Assembly (NCBI RefSeq): GCF_001625195.1
Contig: NC_054391.1
Span: 310,001-374,000, forward strand
Source of the DNA: Drechmeria coniospora
Taxonomy: Eukaryota; Ascomycota; Sordariomycetes; Hypocreales; Ophiocordycipitaceae
DNA: 64,000 nucleotides
Direction of reading: 5' to 3'
The notes under the pieces are model-generated. The model worked only from the letters and a program-made list of their open reading frames with translations. It did not search any database and was not told where the DNA came from. A program made the position numbers and the translations under genes. Positions 20,978 to 32,968 of this stretch are shown piece after piece (within the stretch, counting starts at the first letter, position 1; each line of letters starts with the position of its first letter).

Positions 20978-21154
20978 CATTAAGGAGTCACTAGGCAGCT
21001 GCTCTAGGAATCTTAATAAAGTTTATGAAAAGACTTAAAGGAAGAAAGACTACTTGTCCGTTAGGGCTTCTTTTTCTATATACACTCTCTTGGTAGGTCT
21101 GTCGTTCTTCCTTGTCTTATGTTATACGTCCGGGCTTAGCCCGATACCGTAATA
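20978..21154 (+). mobile_element. solo LTR, family C (RIP-mutated)
   Basis: Aligns with the clean copies at 37325-37495 and 31339-31510. It carries the GGGCTTAGCCCGAT palindrome near its 3' end. The flanking 5-mers GTATC and GTATT differ by one C/T change and probably are the target duplication. It sits inside the adhesin relic. Confidence 0.72.
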
Positions 21155-21246
21155 GTATTAATACAACAACAATTATTGTAATTACAACTCCTGGCCAGCC
21201 AATCGATACAGCAGTAACAACTATACTAAAGAAAGATACATCTACA

Positions 21247-21384
21247 GGAACCTCTACTCGTATTCCCCCCCCCCCTACTTTCTAGTTCTCAGATAACCTT
21301 GCACTACTAACTTAAGGAACCTCTACTCGTATTCCCCCTCCCCCTACTTTTCTAGTTCTCAGATAACCTCGCACTACTAACTTA
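21247..21384 (+). repeat. 69-bp tandem duplication in the adhesin relic
   Basis: Two near-identical copies begin with GGAACCTCTACTCGTATTCC at 21247 and 21316. They differ mainly in length of the poly-C run and one C/T. The duplicated frame contains GTSTRIPPPP followed by a stop. Confidence 0.88.
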
Positions 21385-21432
21385 AAAAGATAGGGATATA
21401 GTACAAGTACTATTCCTCCTGTGGATTGTATA

Positions 21433-21623
21433 TATAACGATATCGTATATCGTACTCTCCTTCTGGCCTACCCTACACTCTTCATTACGTAATGCGCGGA
21501 TTACCTATGTATATAGCTTCCTCCTCTCCGCACTTACTGTTTTCTTTCTCTTTTCTTCCTCCTTAGTTCGAAAATTCTATAGTCTTTATACATACTACCT
21601 TCCTGCTAGTCAGCATTGTAATA
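21433..21623 (+). repeat. 5' LTR of Gypsy B
   Basis: 191 bp. The start TATAACG is the RIP form of TGTAACG. It matches the 3' LTR and the solo copies at 15070 and 38524. Confidence 0.9.
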
Positions 21624-21699
21624 TTATTTTCGAACTCTATTGGCCCGCCCCTAAGATAATTATTCGGCTAAACCCCAAGTCTGATAGAATGTTAGGCCC

Positions 21700-24600
21700 T
21701 ACTAATTGTACTACTCGCTCGGCTGTTACCCAAAGCCTTAACTTAACACTACCATTAGAACAACCGAGTAGTTCTACCTTAAGCTCCGACCTAGCTCTAC
21801 TCGAAATTATTACCTTACTCTAAGCATACTTGCAACAGCTCGAAGGAACGAGTAAAGCTTCCCCTACCTCTACCCCCAAACTAATACCTCCTACTACTAT
21901 AGCCCCTACCGCCCGCCCCGCACTATACCCAACCTTATTCAATAGCAACCTAGTCCTTTTCTCTTCCTAGTTACTAGAAATTAAGGCTAAAGTTAAATAC
22001 AAAGGCGCCTCTATTAGTAACGACGAAGCCTAATTCTACTATATTTTCGGCCGACTGGGACCGAAACCTAAAAAGATTCTGGCCGCTTGGTTAGAGTATA
22101 AGCAGAAAACAAGTAAATTTAACTACCAAAAGATTATTTAGTAATTAGATACAATCTATAGCGACCTAAACCGAGCTAAGAAAGCCCTTAAGAAACTATT
22201 ACAGCTCTACTAGACCGTTATATTTATAAAGTTCCTTCCTATTTTCGAAAGTACGTTACTTAAAGCTAGTAGCCCTAACTGGTCCGAAGCCGTTAAGATT
22301 AATTACCTCGAAACCGCCCTTTCCGATAACTTCCGCTAGGTACTACTCTTTAATTTTAATCTCTTATGCAACGACTTTTATTCCTTTACCCGCTAAGTTA
22401 GTACTATTACTAACCGTCTTAAGTCCCTAATATATTACTTGTCCTACCGCCCTACTAGCTACTATACTGGAGGGGTAAAGATAGCTACTACTACCTAGTA
22501 AGCCGACCTTACCAAGCCCGCCTGCATCCAATAGGCTAACCTTACCGAGAGAAACAAACACCTCTATAGGTAACGAGCCAATCTTACTAAAGGTAACGAA
22601 CTCCTCCGCAGCAAACGAGCCTAGTACGTCTTAGCTATAGAACTCGGCCGCCGGAGGCGGGAGGGGGTTTGCTTCCATTACGCAAGGAAGGGCTACTATA
22701 CGCAAATCTACCTACTCTTACTACCTATCCTACCGCAAAGACAAAATACAACCCCCGAGATTTAGGCGCTATAGGATATCCCTATAGGTAGCGTTAAAGG
22801 ATATAGTAAGGAGGATACTATCTCGGATTAGGGAAACGAGTAGGCTCTAAGGAAAGTCGTTCTCTAAGCCTACTAAATAAAATAAGCCTAATCTCCCCCT
22901 CTTTTCTAATTCCTATAATAGTTAATTCGATTTATTATACTAAAAAGACCCTTATAGATATAGGCTTAACTATCTATATATCCGTTAGTAGTGCCTTTAT
23001 AGAGAAGGCCTAACTAACGTATATCCCTATTCCCCCCCAAGACCTATAGGGCTTCTAGAACCGTCCCATTACCTAAATATCTAAAATAGCCTATACTAAG
23101 ATTAATATAGAGGGCTACTCCTAAGATATCTTCCTCTATATTATCCTATACTAGTACTATAATCTTATCCTCGGCCTTAAATAGATATAATACTAAGACG
23201 TTATTATCTCGCCCGCTAAATAATAGCTTTACATTAAGTCTTTTAATACTTGGGTTTGGAACCTTACCTATTGCTACTACCAAAAACCCCTATACCCTGT
23301 ATAGTAAATTCGATAAATCTATAGTAACTCTTTCTTAGCCTATACTTAACGCTAGAGAAAAGACCCTTTAATTTAAATCTTTACTGCCTCCCTAGCCAAT
23401 ATCGAAAAGGCCCTCTAGCCTAAAATTACTAGTAACCCCTATACTATACTCCCAGTATACTACTACAACTTTCTTCCCCTTTTTAGCTAACAGTAAGCCG
23501 ATAAGCTTCTACCCCCTAGAGGCCGCCTAGACTATAGTATCCCCTTAGAGAAAGATAAGGCCAGCCTTAAGAAACAACCGCCTTAGGGCCCCCTTTATGC
23601 TATATTGTAAGAAGAACTACTTATCCTCCGAAAGATACTATATAAACTACTAAATAAAGGATTTATCCGCATTAGTAGTTCCCTAGCTACTACCCTAGTT
23701 CTCTTCGCTAAGAAACCTAAAGGTAGCCTTTACTTCTGTATTAACTATAGAGGACTTAATACTATTATAATTAAGGACTACTTCCCCCTCCCTCTTATTT
23801 AAGAGACCTTTCGCTAGGTCTCTTAAGCCCAATAGCTTATAAAACTTAATATTATTTTAGCGTTTTACTACCTATAGGTTAAAGAAGGCAATAAGTAGAA
23901 GACTACCTTTTGTACTTAATTTAGCCTCTTTAAGTAGCTCGTTACCCTATTTAGCCTAACCTCTACCCCTACTATCTTCTAGTAGTATATTAACTATATA
24001 CTCTGTAAATACCTTAATATCTTCTGCTCTATATATATAGATAATATACTTATCTACTCCTTAGGGTCCCTTTAGGACTACTATTATAAGGTCCGGTAGA
24101 TCCTCGGTAAACTCCAAGAAGCCGGCCTCTAAGTTAATATTAATAAATACGCTTTTAAAGCTATAGAAGTTAAATACCTTAGCATAATCCTTACAGCTAG
24201 CTAAAGTATTAAGATAGATCCCGATAAGGTTAAGGCAATCCGTAACTAAGCGCCGCCTACTATAATTAAGGGGGTCTATAGCTTCTTAGGCTTTGCAAAC
24301 TTTTACCGGTAATTTATTAACAACTACAGCCGCCTAGTAGAACCTCTTACTACCCTTACTAAGAAATTAGTACCTATCCCTTTCTCTCTTTCCCCCCTAG
24401 CTAAAGAAGCATTTAATATACTTAAGAACCTCTTTACCTCCTACCCTATCCTTACTGCCTTTAACTATACCTATAAAACGGTACTTAAAGTTAATGCCTC
24501 TAGATATTGTATCGGTAGGGTACTTTTGCAATACAATAACGATAAGGTACTATAACTAGTAGTATACTTTTCCGCCTGTATATCTCTAGCCGAAGCTAAC

Positions 24601-26830
24601 TATACTATCTATAATAAGGAGCTCCTTACTATTATTAAATGCCTCTCCGAATAGAGTACCGAACTTTATAGCCTAAACAGCTAATTTAAGATCCTTACTG
24701 ACTACTTAAGCCTTAAGGCCTTCCGCTAGACCCGCCGCCTTAACGAACGCTAGTTCCGTTAGGCTAATAAACTCTCCTAATATAACTTTACTATTTACTT
24801 CCGCCCTAGGAGGCTAAATAGCAAATCTAATATACTCTCCTAACGTAAGTAGGATATATCCTACTCCCCCGAAGACCTATAGTATTAAGGTTGCAATACT
24901 ATACTCTTTTCGGATTATCTTTTTACTGTAACCTATACCCTTAAACCTACCTTAATCCCCTTACCGTTTACCGATATAACGCTAACCGACCTCTGGAATC
25001 TAGCCCTTACTACTGATACTAATTACTAAAAGGCCCGGGAGGCTATAGCCTAAGGCTAATTAAAATAGCCCCCGACCCTACGCCTTGGAATCTAACTCTC
25101 TAAATACAATCTTAATCCAAAAGGCCGCCTCCGCTACTGTAAATATATATAAATTCCCTATTCCAAGCCGCTTTACACCCGCCTTATATAAGATATATAC
25201 AATACCTCCCTTTCGGGCTACCTAGGTAAGGGTACTACTACTGCCTTAATTTCAAGATAGTTCTTTTAGCTAAATTATAGTACCTTTACCTACTACTTTG
25301 TCTAGAACTACCAATCGTACGGTAGTAAGCTTATCTAAAGGGAATAACGCTAGGGCCTCCTTAAGCTACTCCCTATCCCCAACTGCATTTAGTCCAAAAT
25401 CTCTATAGATTTTATTATAGATCTTCCCCTATCCTATAGGTCTAGTACTCTCCTTATTATTACCAACCGACTTTCCAAAGGTATTCTCCTTATTCCAATA
25501 GATTGCTACTGTACTAAGGATATTATATAAGTCTTCCTTACTTACTATATCCCCTACTACGTACTACTAATAGCTATTGTTTCTAACTACAGCCCCTAAT
25601 TTATTAATACCCTCTAGAAACGCCTTTACAACCTCCTTTAGATAACTTATAGGCTCTCTATAGCATACTACCTAAAAATAAATAGAGCGACCGAATAAGC
25701 TAACCAGTAAGTTAAGGACTACCTTTACGCCTTCTGCTTTATTACCTAGGATAACTAGGCTACCTTACTCCCTAGGGCCGCCCTAGCCATTAACAATCGT
25801 CCAACCTTAGCTTCTAGGATAAGCCTATTCTTCCTCTCCTATAGGTACAACCTTAACCTTACCTAACTCGTTAACTAACTCCCTACCCCCTTTACTTGCC
25901 AATCCCCTATAGCCCAAGCCGAAACCATCGCCTATAAGCTTCGCTAGGGTATCGAATAGGCCCAAGCAGCTATAGCTACCGTACAGGATACCCAATAATA
26001 CTACGCCAACCGGTCCCGCCTACCAGTAGATAACTTCTAAGTTAGTAACTGTATATAGCTTTCCCTCCGTAATATTAAAACAACTCGGCCGTATAAGAAA
26101 CTCGATTAGAAGAACGGCCTTTACCGAGTTATTACCCCAGTAGGTTCTTATACATACCGACTTAATACCCCTCCTGGTATATACCCTATATTCTACACCC
26201 GCCTACTTTATTAAGTAATATCGGACCCCCTCCTATCCTAACAGCTAGTCGACTTCCAACCGCCTCCTATTACTAGTAAGGACAGTACTAACAAATACGC
26301 TATTAACTATATCAGCAACGTCAAATACCGCTAAGGAGCCCTATACCGCGCCCTAGTCCACTGGACGGGCTATACTATTCCAACGTAGGAGCTAATATCG
26401 GCTATTAAAGATACAGTCGCCTGGGATAATTTCTTACGCAATAACCTAGTACTACTCGAGTTATAGCCTGTTTCTCTGCGGTAGCAAAACTTAGCTCTAG
26501 GTATAAATACAGCCTAAGCACTTGCTCCTACTACCGCTCCGGCTAGGGTTTCGGTTCCCTAGAGCAAACGAATCCGCCCTAGGAGGAGGGCTCTTTACGC
26601 CGCTTTAACTATTGCAGTATCCATAACGCTTGGTCCCCCCCCTAATGCCCTACGGTACAACCCGCAGGACCTATAGGTAGGTAATAAGGAACCCCTACCA
26701 CCTACCTACCTTCCCCATTACGTTGTAACGCCGGAGCGTCCGATTTTACAAAGGCTAGCGCCTAGAGTAATCCCCTTGCAAGTAAGACCGAAGCCTACAA
26801 GCCTATTCAAAAAGCCACGTTACAGGCGCC
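21700..26830 (+). pseudogene. gag-pol of Gypsy B, many stops
   Basis: Degraded polyprotein on the plus strand. Reverse transcriptase is recognisable from about 23659 (GFIRISSSLATTLVLFAKKP, then NYRGLN). The catalytic YIDD has become YIDN near 24040 by a G-to-A change at TG. RNase H and the FLGF-type block follow. The zinc-binding start of integrase lies near 25130-25330 (TRLI and SGYLGKGTTTA), but Cys codons there have become Tyr. Dozens of in-frame TAG and TAA codons stand where Gln or Trp is expected. No functional protein is possible. Confidence 0.88.
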
Positions 26831-26849
26831 TTAAGATATAGTACATCTA

Positions 26850-27500
26850 CCCCTAGGTACCCTCTATTACCCCCAGTAGTCTCTATTGCCCCTAGTACCC
26901 TCTATTACCCTAGTAGTCCCTATTACCCCTAGTGCTTTCTAACGCCCTCTAGTACCTTCGGGTGCCCCCGGTACCCTCTATTACCCCCGGTACCTTTTAT
27001 TACCCCCAGTAGTCTCTATGGCCCCTGGTGCCCTCTATTACCCTAGTGGTCTTTGTTACCCCTAGTACCTTCTAACGCATACCCCTAGTGCCTTCTGTTA
27101 CCCCCAGTAGTCTCTATTGCCCCTAGTACCCTTTATTATCCCAGTAGTCTCTATTACCCCTAGTGCCTTCTAACGCCCTCTGGTGCCTTCGGGTGCCCCC
27201 GGTACCATCTATTACCCTAGTAGTCTCTATTACCCCTAGTGCCTTCTAACGCCTACTGGTACCTTCGGGTGCCCCCAGTGCGCCTTCTGCCTTCTGGTAC
27301 CCCCAGTGCCTTCTGTTACCCCTAGTAGTCTCTATTGCCCCCGGTGCCCTCTATTACCCTAGTAGTCTCTATACCCCTAGTACCTTCTAACGCCTACTAG
27401 TGCCTTCGGGTGCCCCCAGTGCGCCTTCTGCCTTCTGGTACCCCCGGTGCCTTCTGTTACCCCTAGTGGTCTCTATTGCCTCCGGTGCCCTCTGGCGCCG
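26850..27500 (+). repeat. irregular minisatellite in the Gypsy B 3' region
   Basis: About 650 bp of 15-30 bp units made from CCTCTATTACCC, CCCAGTAGTCTCTATTGCC and GTGCCTTCGGGTGCCCCC. It lies between the end of integrase and the polypurine tract and may once have encoded a Pro/Ser/Val-rich tail of pol. Confidence 0.85.
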
Positions 27501-27762
27501 CTGGTTAATCGAACCGACCCCCTTATATACCCACCGACTCCATTGGTGGCCCGGCTACGCCAGACGCAGCTCGTTGGCCACTTTTGATTTTCCGCAAAAT
27601 TTATTTATATAGCAAAACAAAAAAAATCGACTTACGGCCACCAAACGCCCCCCCTTAAACTACCCTACACCTACCCTATACTCCAACTGTTAACCAACCT
27701 ACCCTATACCCACCCTACACCCCTATTTCTCCGACCCGCCTATACCCGGAGGAGGGGGGTAT

Positions 27763-27953
27763 TGTAACGATATCGTATATCGTACTCTCCTTCTGGCCTA
27801 CCCTATACTCTTTATTACGTAATGCGCAGATCACCTATGTATATAGCTTTCTCCTCTCCGCACTTACTGTTTTCTTTCTCTTTTCTTCCTCCTTAGTTCG
27901 AAAATTCTATAGTCTTTGCACATACTGCCTTCCTGCTAGTCAGCATCGTAACA
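27763..27953 (+). repeat. 3' LTR of Gypsy B
   Basis: 191 bp from TGTAACG to CGTAACA, preceded by the polypurine tract and followed by the target duplication GTATA. Confidence 0.92.
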
Positions 27954-28203
27954 GTATATATCTATATAAAACAAGTATAATAAGTAGTACAACGCTTCGT
28001 CGGCTACCCGATGTAGAGATAATATCTACAATCGCAGGCATAGGTTACAGAACGTTAACCATTACTCTACTAGTTGCTTATACGCATCCATGTACAACAA
28101 GTATAATCTTAACTAACTATAACTTAAGGCCAACTTCCAGATACTACTAATACATTAACAGTACCGGGTAGAATAGCAGAAAGCCTATTCGTTTATTGCT
28201 AAC

Positions 28204-28940
28204 TGTTAAAATACTGGTATTTATACTAGTAAGACTACCTAAATAGGATACTATCCTATTAGTATTAGTACTAGTACTACTAGTACGGATGCTATACTAT
28301 ACTGCGAGTATTAGTAAGCATATTGAGTTGACTAATAGTATACAACATACTACTTCTCCGAACCATGACTCGGAGCGACGCACGGCAGTACTACTACCGA
28401 CTAACTCACTACTGCAATGTAACCCACACATGTGGTAGCCAGTCGACCACTGGAGCCAATTGATCGGAACGATAATTACTGCTCTCCCAATTGCTACTAG
28501 CGCTTGCCAGCCCATAATACTAACTTAGGCCGGACCACCCATTTATTATGTAATGGAATTAGCCAAGCTAATGACTGAAACAATCCATCCAACCTTATAA
28601 CGGAAGCAGTTAACTAACGAGTAACTGAAACAGTTATCCAACTGTATAATGGTTTCAGCCATTTAAGCCATAGTACGATAGCGCCTTTGATCTACGATGG
28701 AATCTCCGATAAAGCCGTTATTGGGGATTGTTCTGTAAATATAAATAGCCGCTCTTTTCCTGTACTGTAGCTAGAAGAAATAATCGCATTCGTTTGTATA
28801 ATTCGGTACTACCAATTGTGCACTCTTGCCCAGTTACTAACTGGCACTTCCCTTATTGCTGTTACTAACAGTATAATTGATTTACTAGTCCGTGCGATAT
28901 ACTTCTACTATCCCCTCCTCTTACGCATTAATTGCAAAGA
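28204..28940 (+). mobile_element. LTR of Copia family D, without target duplication
   Basis: 737-bp LTR from TGTTAAAATACTGG to GCAAAGA, matching the Copia D LTRs at 32231-32968 and 41144-41881 and the solo LTR at 36426. The flanks CTAAC and ATATT do not match. Left of it lies the adhesin relic, right of it a cut Gypsy Y gag, so this LTR probably marks a recombination breakpoint. Confidence 0.85.
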
Positions 28941-30643
28941 ATATTAGTTCTCCTTTTTAGTCGGTTTTCGGTAGAGTCCTAAAGTTGTTAGGCTAGTTAG
29001 ACTATCTCTTCCTATATACGCCCTTCGATATTCTTATATAGATTGATTTAGCTCTATAACTTTAGTAGTAACTTCCCGAAGTAGGAGAAGGCCTAGTTAG
29101 GCTCTAGTACTCTACTGAAGTAGTTTTCGATTAAGTCTAGGTAGATACTGAACTCTATTAGGGATCGGCCTTTTTGTTGTATTGCTTTTTATCGTTACGC
29201 TGCTAAGTAGGCTTAATAGTTAACCGAGTCTCTTAGTAGGGTAAGCGTTTATTCTTGGAAATAATCCTAATCGTTTTCGGTTATAGTTCGTTAGTCTTTC
29301 GGCAGTTCGTCTAAGTACCTTTCCTAGTATACCCGGCCCTAGGCCTGTATATAGTTAAGGGCCAGTAGGATTTTCCGGTAGTCCTTCTTAAACTTCCGCC
29401 TTGCTCTATTAAAGGCGCGGTTTAGGTTATAAAGCTATTCTTACCTTTTTTGCAAAGTTATAGGTTACCTAAGTTCCGGTATATTTTTTGCCTTAACTTC
29501 CTGGCCGCTCTTTAAGGAAGTATCTAACTCTCTTTGGGCCTGTTTCTCTACCTTCTTTAGTTAATGGCTAGTGCCTATCCCTAGGTAGGCGTAAATTTCT
29601 TTTTGCTTTTCCTTTAGCCTCTCTAACTCTTACAGCTAAGCTAGCCGTTCTTGTACTATAGTTAGCGTTTCCGGAATAGAGGGTTCCCTTTAGGTACTCC
29701 CTGGTATTGTTTTGAGGGAACTTAGCGTACTTAGTATAGGGGATACTTTTAGTATTGTATTTATTTTGCCCCCTAGTAGGAGGTATAGTATCTCTCTTGT
29801 ACTATATATAGTAGGCGCTATCTTACTTAAGTAACTATAATAGAAGCTTTAGAATTATAATACGCGGATCGGTTAACAACAGTTAGGTAAGTAAGTAAGC
29901 CTTCTTTCAAAAATCGAGTAGTATTTAAGACTAAAGCTTAGCCCTTCTCGAGTTTTCGGGCTTACGTTCTGTAAGGCGCGCTATAGGCGTGTAGGCCTTA
30001 TAAGCGAATGTAAGGTGCAGTACCCGCACTAAGTGCGGATACTGGTGGATCTTTTGATAGTTTGGCCATTTGGTCGAACGGTTAACTAGTCTATTGTCCA
30101 TATAGGCATACCTCCCTATATGTATTACAATTGTATCCGCACTTAGTAGGTCTTCTGGGTTGCGTGCGCATGCGAGCGAGGGTTGTAGGTTCGAGCTAGA
30201 GCGCTACTACAATACCAAAAAGAACTCTACAGCAACAGGCTTTACGTTAGGCTTACAGGAACGAGGAAGGTATAGGCGCGCTGGCCGGGCCGCGGCTTAT
30301 TTGCCTAAGAACCTGGGGGTTCGCATTCGTTAGACCCTTAACCTCAGCCAACTGAGGTACCTAGCAATGCAAGGGACCGCATTGTTAGGAGAGGGGATAG
30401 TTATAAGGCGCGCTACAGGCGTGTAGGCCTTATAAGCGAATGTAAGGTGCAGTACCCGCACTAAGTGCGGATACTAGCAGATCTTTTGACAGTTTGGCCA
30501 TTTGGTCGAACGGTTAACTAGTCTATTGTCCATATAGGCACACCTCCCTATATGTGTTACACGTTCCTTTTATGGCCGGGGCGTGCCCTAGGCTGCCCCA
30601 CCTTCCTGTCTACCCGGGCTTTACCCGTGCGCCTAGCCTTACA
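28941..30643 (-). pseudogene. Gypsy family Y, second copy: 5' end and gag only
   Basis: Read on the minus strand from an LTR-like start (TGTAAGGCTAGGCGC) at 30643, through a leader, a coiled-coil-like N-terminal gag segment (ERLKEKQKEIYAYLGIG) and a capsid-like region (FSIYLDLIENYF) to a break at 28941 against a family D LTR. It is strongly similar to 42640-43777. A TRIM (29970-30561) is inserted in the leader. Several RIP stops; pol is absent. Confidence 0.72.
29970..30561 (+). mobile_element. TRIM (miniature LTR element), copy 1
   Basis: 592 bp: 160-bp LTRs at 29970-30129 and 30402-30561 around 272 bp of non-coding interior, with target duplication CGTTC on both sides (29965-29969, 30562-30566). 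A polypurine run (AGGAGAGGGG) lies just before the second LTR. The LTR contains a CCGCACTAAGTGCGG hairpin and a second hairpin near its end. The interior has a B-box-like GGTTCGAGC. It has no coding capacity, so it must be mobilised by another element. It is almost identical to 34670-35261. Confidence 0.9.
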
Positions 30644-32225
30644 GATAGATTTCCCCGTTCTATATTTAATAATAAAATCGAAGGCCGCTAGGTCTATATA
30701 CTAGTATACTTAGCGCCTAATTAACCTTAGCCTATTTATAAAGGTCTATAGGTTATAGTAATCTAATAGTACCTTTACTAAAACTATTGCCCCTTCTATA
30801 TATTATCGCTAGTATTTAAACAACTTAATAATAGTAAATATTTTATAGTTTAGTATTCTATAGTTTCGTTCTATATCTAAGAATTTCCTTAACCAAAATG
30901 CTATTAGGTACTAATACCCTTAGTCGTTTAGTTAAAATAGGATACCTACTATTACAAAACTTAATGCATTTATCTTAATTCTATTAGGTCTTATTAGGTT
31001 AAAATAGTATAATAGCAGAGCCTTTCTAAACGTATCTTTTAGTTCTTAGAAGGCTGTTAGTTCCTTTTTATTTAAGCAGACTTTTCCTAGCTTTTTCCTA
31101 TTCTTACTACCTTTAAGAAGTATATATAGGGGTACTATAATTCCTGAATAGTTCTTAATAAATCTCCTATAGAAGTTATAGAACCCAAGAAATACTTAGA
31201 TATTATAGAATAAGGTAGGCTCTTCCCATTAGGTTATAGCCCATACCCTAGTTAGGTTTATTGCTATTTTATCTTTGGATAGGATAAATCCTAGAAACTT
31301 AACCGATTCTTAGTAGAATCTATACTTATCCGGATTAGTGTTATGGTATCGGGCTTAGCCCGATATAGGAGAACGGAGGGAACCAAGGGACCCACTAGGA
31401 GGAACGCACACGACTAGAAGCCCTAGTTGCCAAGTAGTTTTCCTATCCTTCAAGTCTTTTAATAAACATCATTGAGAGTCCTAGAGCAGTCGCCTAGCGA
31501 CTCCGTAACAATTAGTATATAACTCGGCTAACTATAACTACCCTAGGATCTCCTTAAGGTATTTAGTATATTCCTAGCGGTTTTTTAAGAAGATTAGGAT
31601 ATTATTTAGGTATATAATACAGATTGTATCTATATATCCTTAGAGTACTTAGTAAATATAGTATTAAAAGGTAGCTAAAGTATTAGTTAGCCCGAACGGT
31701 AATACTAAGTATTTAAAATACCTATAGCGTATTCTAAATGCTATCTTCTATTTATTGCCCTCCTTAATCCGGATTTAATAGTATGCATCCTTAACGTTAA
31801 TCTTAAAGAATACTATAGCTCCTTAGTATTAGTCTATAATCTTAAATATTAGTAGGAGGGTATATTAATTCTTTACCGAGACCTTATTAAGTCCCCGGTA
31901 ATCTATATATAATTAGAGCATACTGTCCTTTTTTAGTATAAATAGGATAGGCAATCCTATAGGTAACTTTAAAGGGCGGATCCTATTAGCTTATAGGTTC
32001 TTATCTAGGTATTCTCTTAGCTCCTTTAGCTCTATTTAGGAAAGTAGATAGATTAGTCTATATAGTAGTAATGTATTTAGTTAAAGGTTAATTATATAAT
32101 CCGTCTATTTATATACTAGTAGGATCTTCGTACTATTTATATTTAGGACGTCCTTAAACTCTTTTAGCTCTTACGGGATCCCTTAGGGCTATTCCTAATA
32201 ACTTTCTAATAGCTTAATAGGACTA
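30644..32225 (-). pseudogene. Gypsy family Y, first copy: reverse transcriptase and RNase H part
   Basis: Minus-strand pol with RIP stops. Visible blocks include IDYRGLNKVSVKN, the YLNNILIF catalytic block (second Asp changed to Asn), VKFLGFILSKDKIAI, VFLGFYNFYRRFIKNYSG, and an RNase H end (DFIIKYRTGKS). It continues to the right in 41887-43777, across the Copia D insertion. Integrase is missing because the sequence is cut at 30643 by the start of the second Y copy. A solo LTR (31339-31510) interrupts it. Confidence 0.85.
31339..31510 (-). mobile_element. solo LTR, family C, inserted in Gypsy Y
   Basis: 172 bp in reverse orientation, TGTTATGGTATC to CTCCGTAACA, with target duplication ATTAG on both sides (31334-31338, 31511-31515). 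It matches 37325-37495. Confidence 0.92.
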
Positions 32226-32230
32226 CCTTT

Positions 32231-32968
32231 TCTTTGCAATTAATGCGCAAGAGGAGGGGATAGTAGAAGTGTATCGCACGGACTAGTAAATCAATTATAC
32301 TGTTAGTAACAGCAATAAGGGAAGTACCAGTTAGTAATTGGGCAAGAGTGTACAATTAGTAGTACCAAATTATACAAACGAATGCAATTATTTCTTCTAG
32401 CTATAGTATAGGAAAAGAGCGGCTATTTATATTTACAGAACAATCCCCAATAACGGCTTTTATCGGAGATTCCATTGTGGATTAAAGGCGCTATCGTACT
32501 ATGGCTTAAATGGCTGAAACCATTATACAGTTGGATAACTGTTTCAGTTACTCGTTAGTTAACTGCTTCCGTTATAAGGTTGGATGTATTGTTTCAGTTA
32601 TTAGCTTGGCTGATTCTATTACATAATGAATGGGTAGTCCGGCCTAAGTTAGTATTGTAGGCTGGTAAGCGCTAGTAGCGATTGGGAGAGCAGTAATTAT
32701 CGTTCCGATCAATTAGCTCTAGTAGTCGACTGGCTACTATATGTGTAGGTCATATTGCAGTAGTAAGTTGGTCGGTAGTAGTACTGCCGTATGTCGCTCC
32801 GAGTTATAGTTCGGAGAAGTAGTATATTGTATACTATTAGTCAACTCAATATACTTACTAATACTTACAGTATAGTATAGCATCCGTACTAGTAGTACTA
32901 GTACTAATACTAATAGGATAGTATCCTATTTAGGTAGTCTTACTAGTATAAATACCAGTATTTTAATA
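32231..32968 (-). repeat. 3' LTR of Copia D
   Basis: 738 bp in reverse orientation, TCTTTGCAATTAATGCGC to the reverse of TATTAAAA (RIP form of TGTTAAAA). It pairs with 41144-41881. Confidence 0.9.

Larger units (their letters stand above)
21433..27953 (+). mobile_element. complete Gypsy-type LTR retrotransposon, family B (RIP-dead)
   Basis: A 6521-bp element with 191-bp LTRs at 21433-21623 and 27763-27953, flanked by a perfect 5-bp target duplication GTATA (21428-21432 and 27954-27958). A polypurine tract (GGAGGAGGGGGG) lies just before the 3' LTR. The internal plus-strand region encodes gag and pol in the Gypsy order protease, reverse transcriptase, RNase H, integrase. CA and TG are strongly depleted and TA enriched. 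The LTRs differ from each other mostly by C/T and G/A changes. It inserted into the adhesin relic. Confidence 0.93.
20900..28135 (+). pseudogene. relic of a third adhesin repeat region, split by two mobile elements
   Basis: Outside the inserted elements, three short pieces still translate as adhesin repeats. About 20930-20977 gives PINCTY. 21155-21432 gives NTTTIIVITTPGQP, GTSTRIPPPP and, at its end, GTSTIPPVDCI. 27954-28135 continues with YKTSII and later YTHPCTTSIIL. Joining the DCI end at 21432 to the sequence after 27953 restores the DCxHPCTTSII pattern of the C-terminal units of the intact adhesin, with changes such as H to Y and C to Y that fit C-to-T RIP. No GLEYA domain or start remains. 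Outer limits are approximate. Confidence 0.75.

Noticed and set aside
26850..27500. CRISPR-like array in the Gypsy B tail
   Set aside because: Units are irregular, spacers are absent, and the organism is eukaryotic; it is a minisatellite.
28297..28515. Short frames inside the family D LTRs (also 36519-36764)
   Set aside because: They recur only because the LTR is repeated; no domain and not open in every copy.
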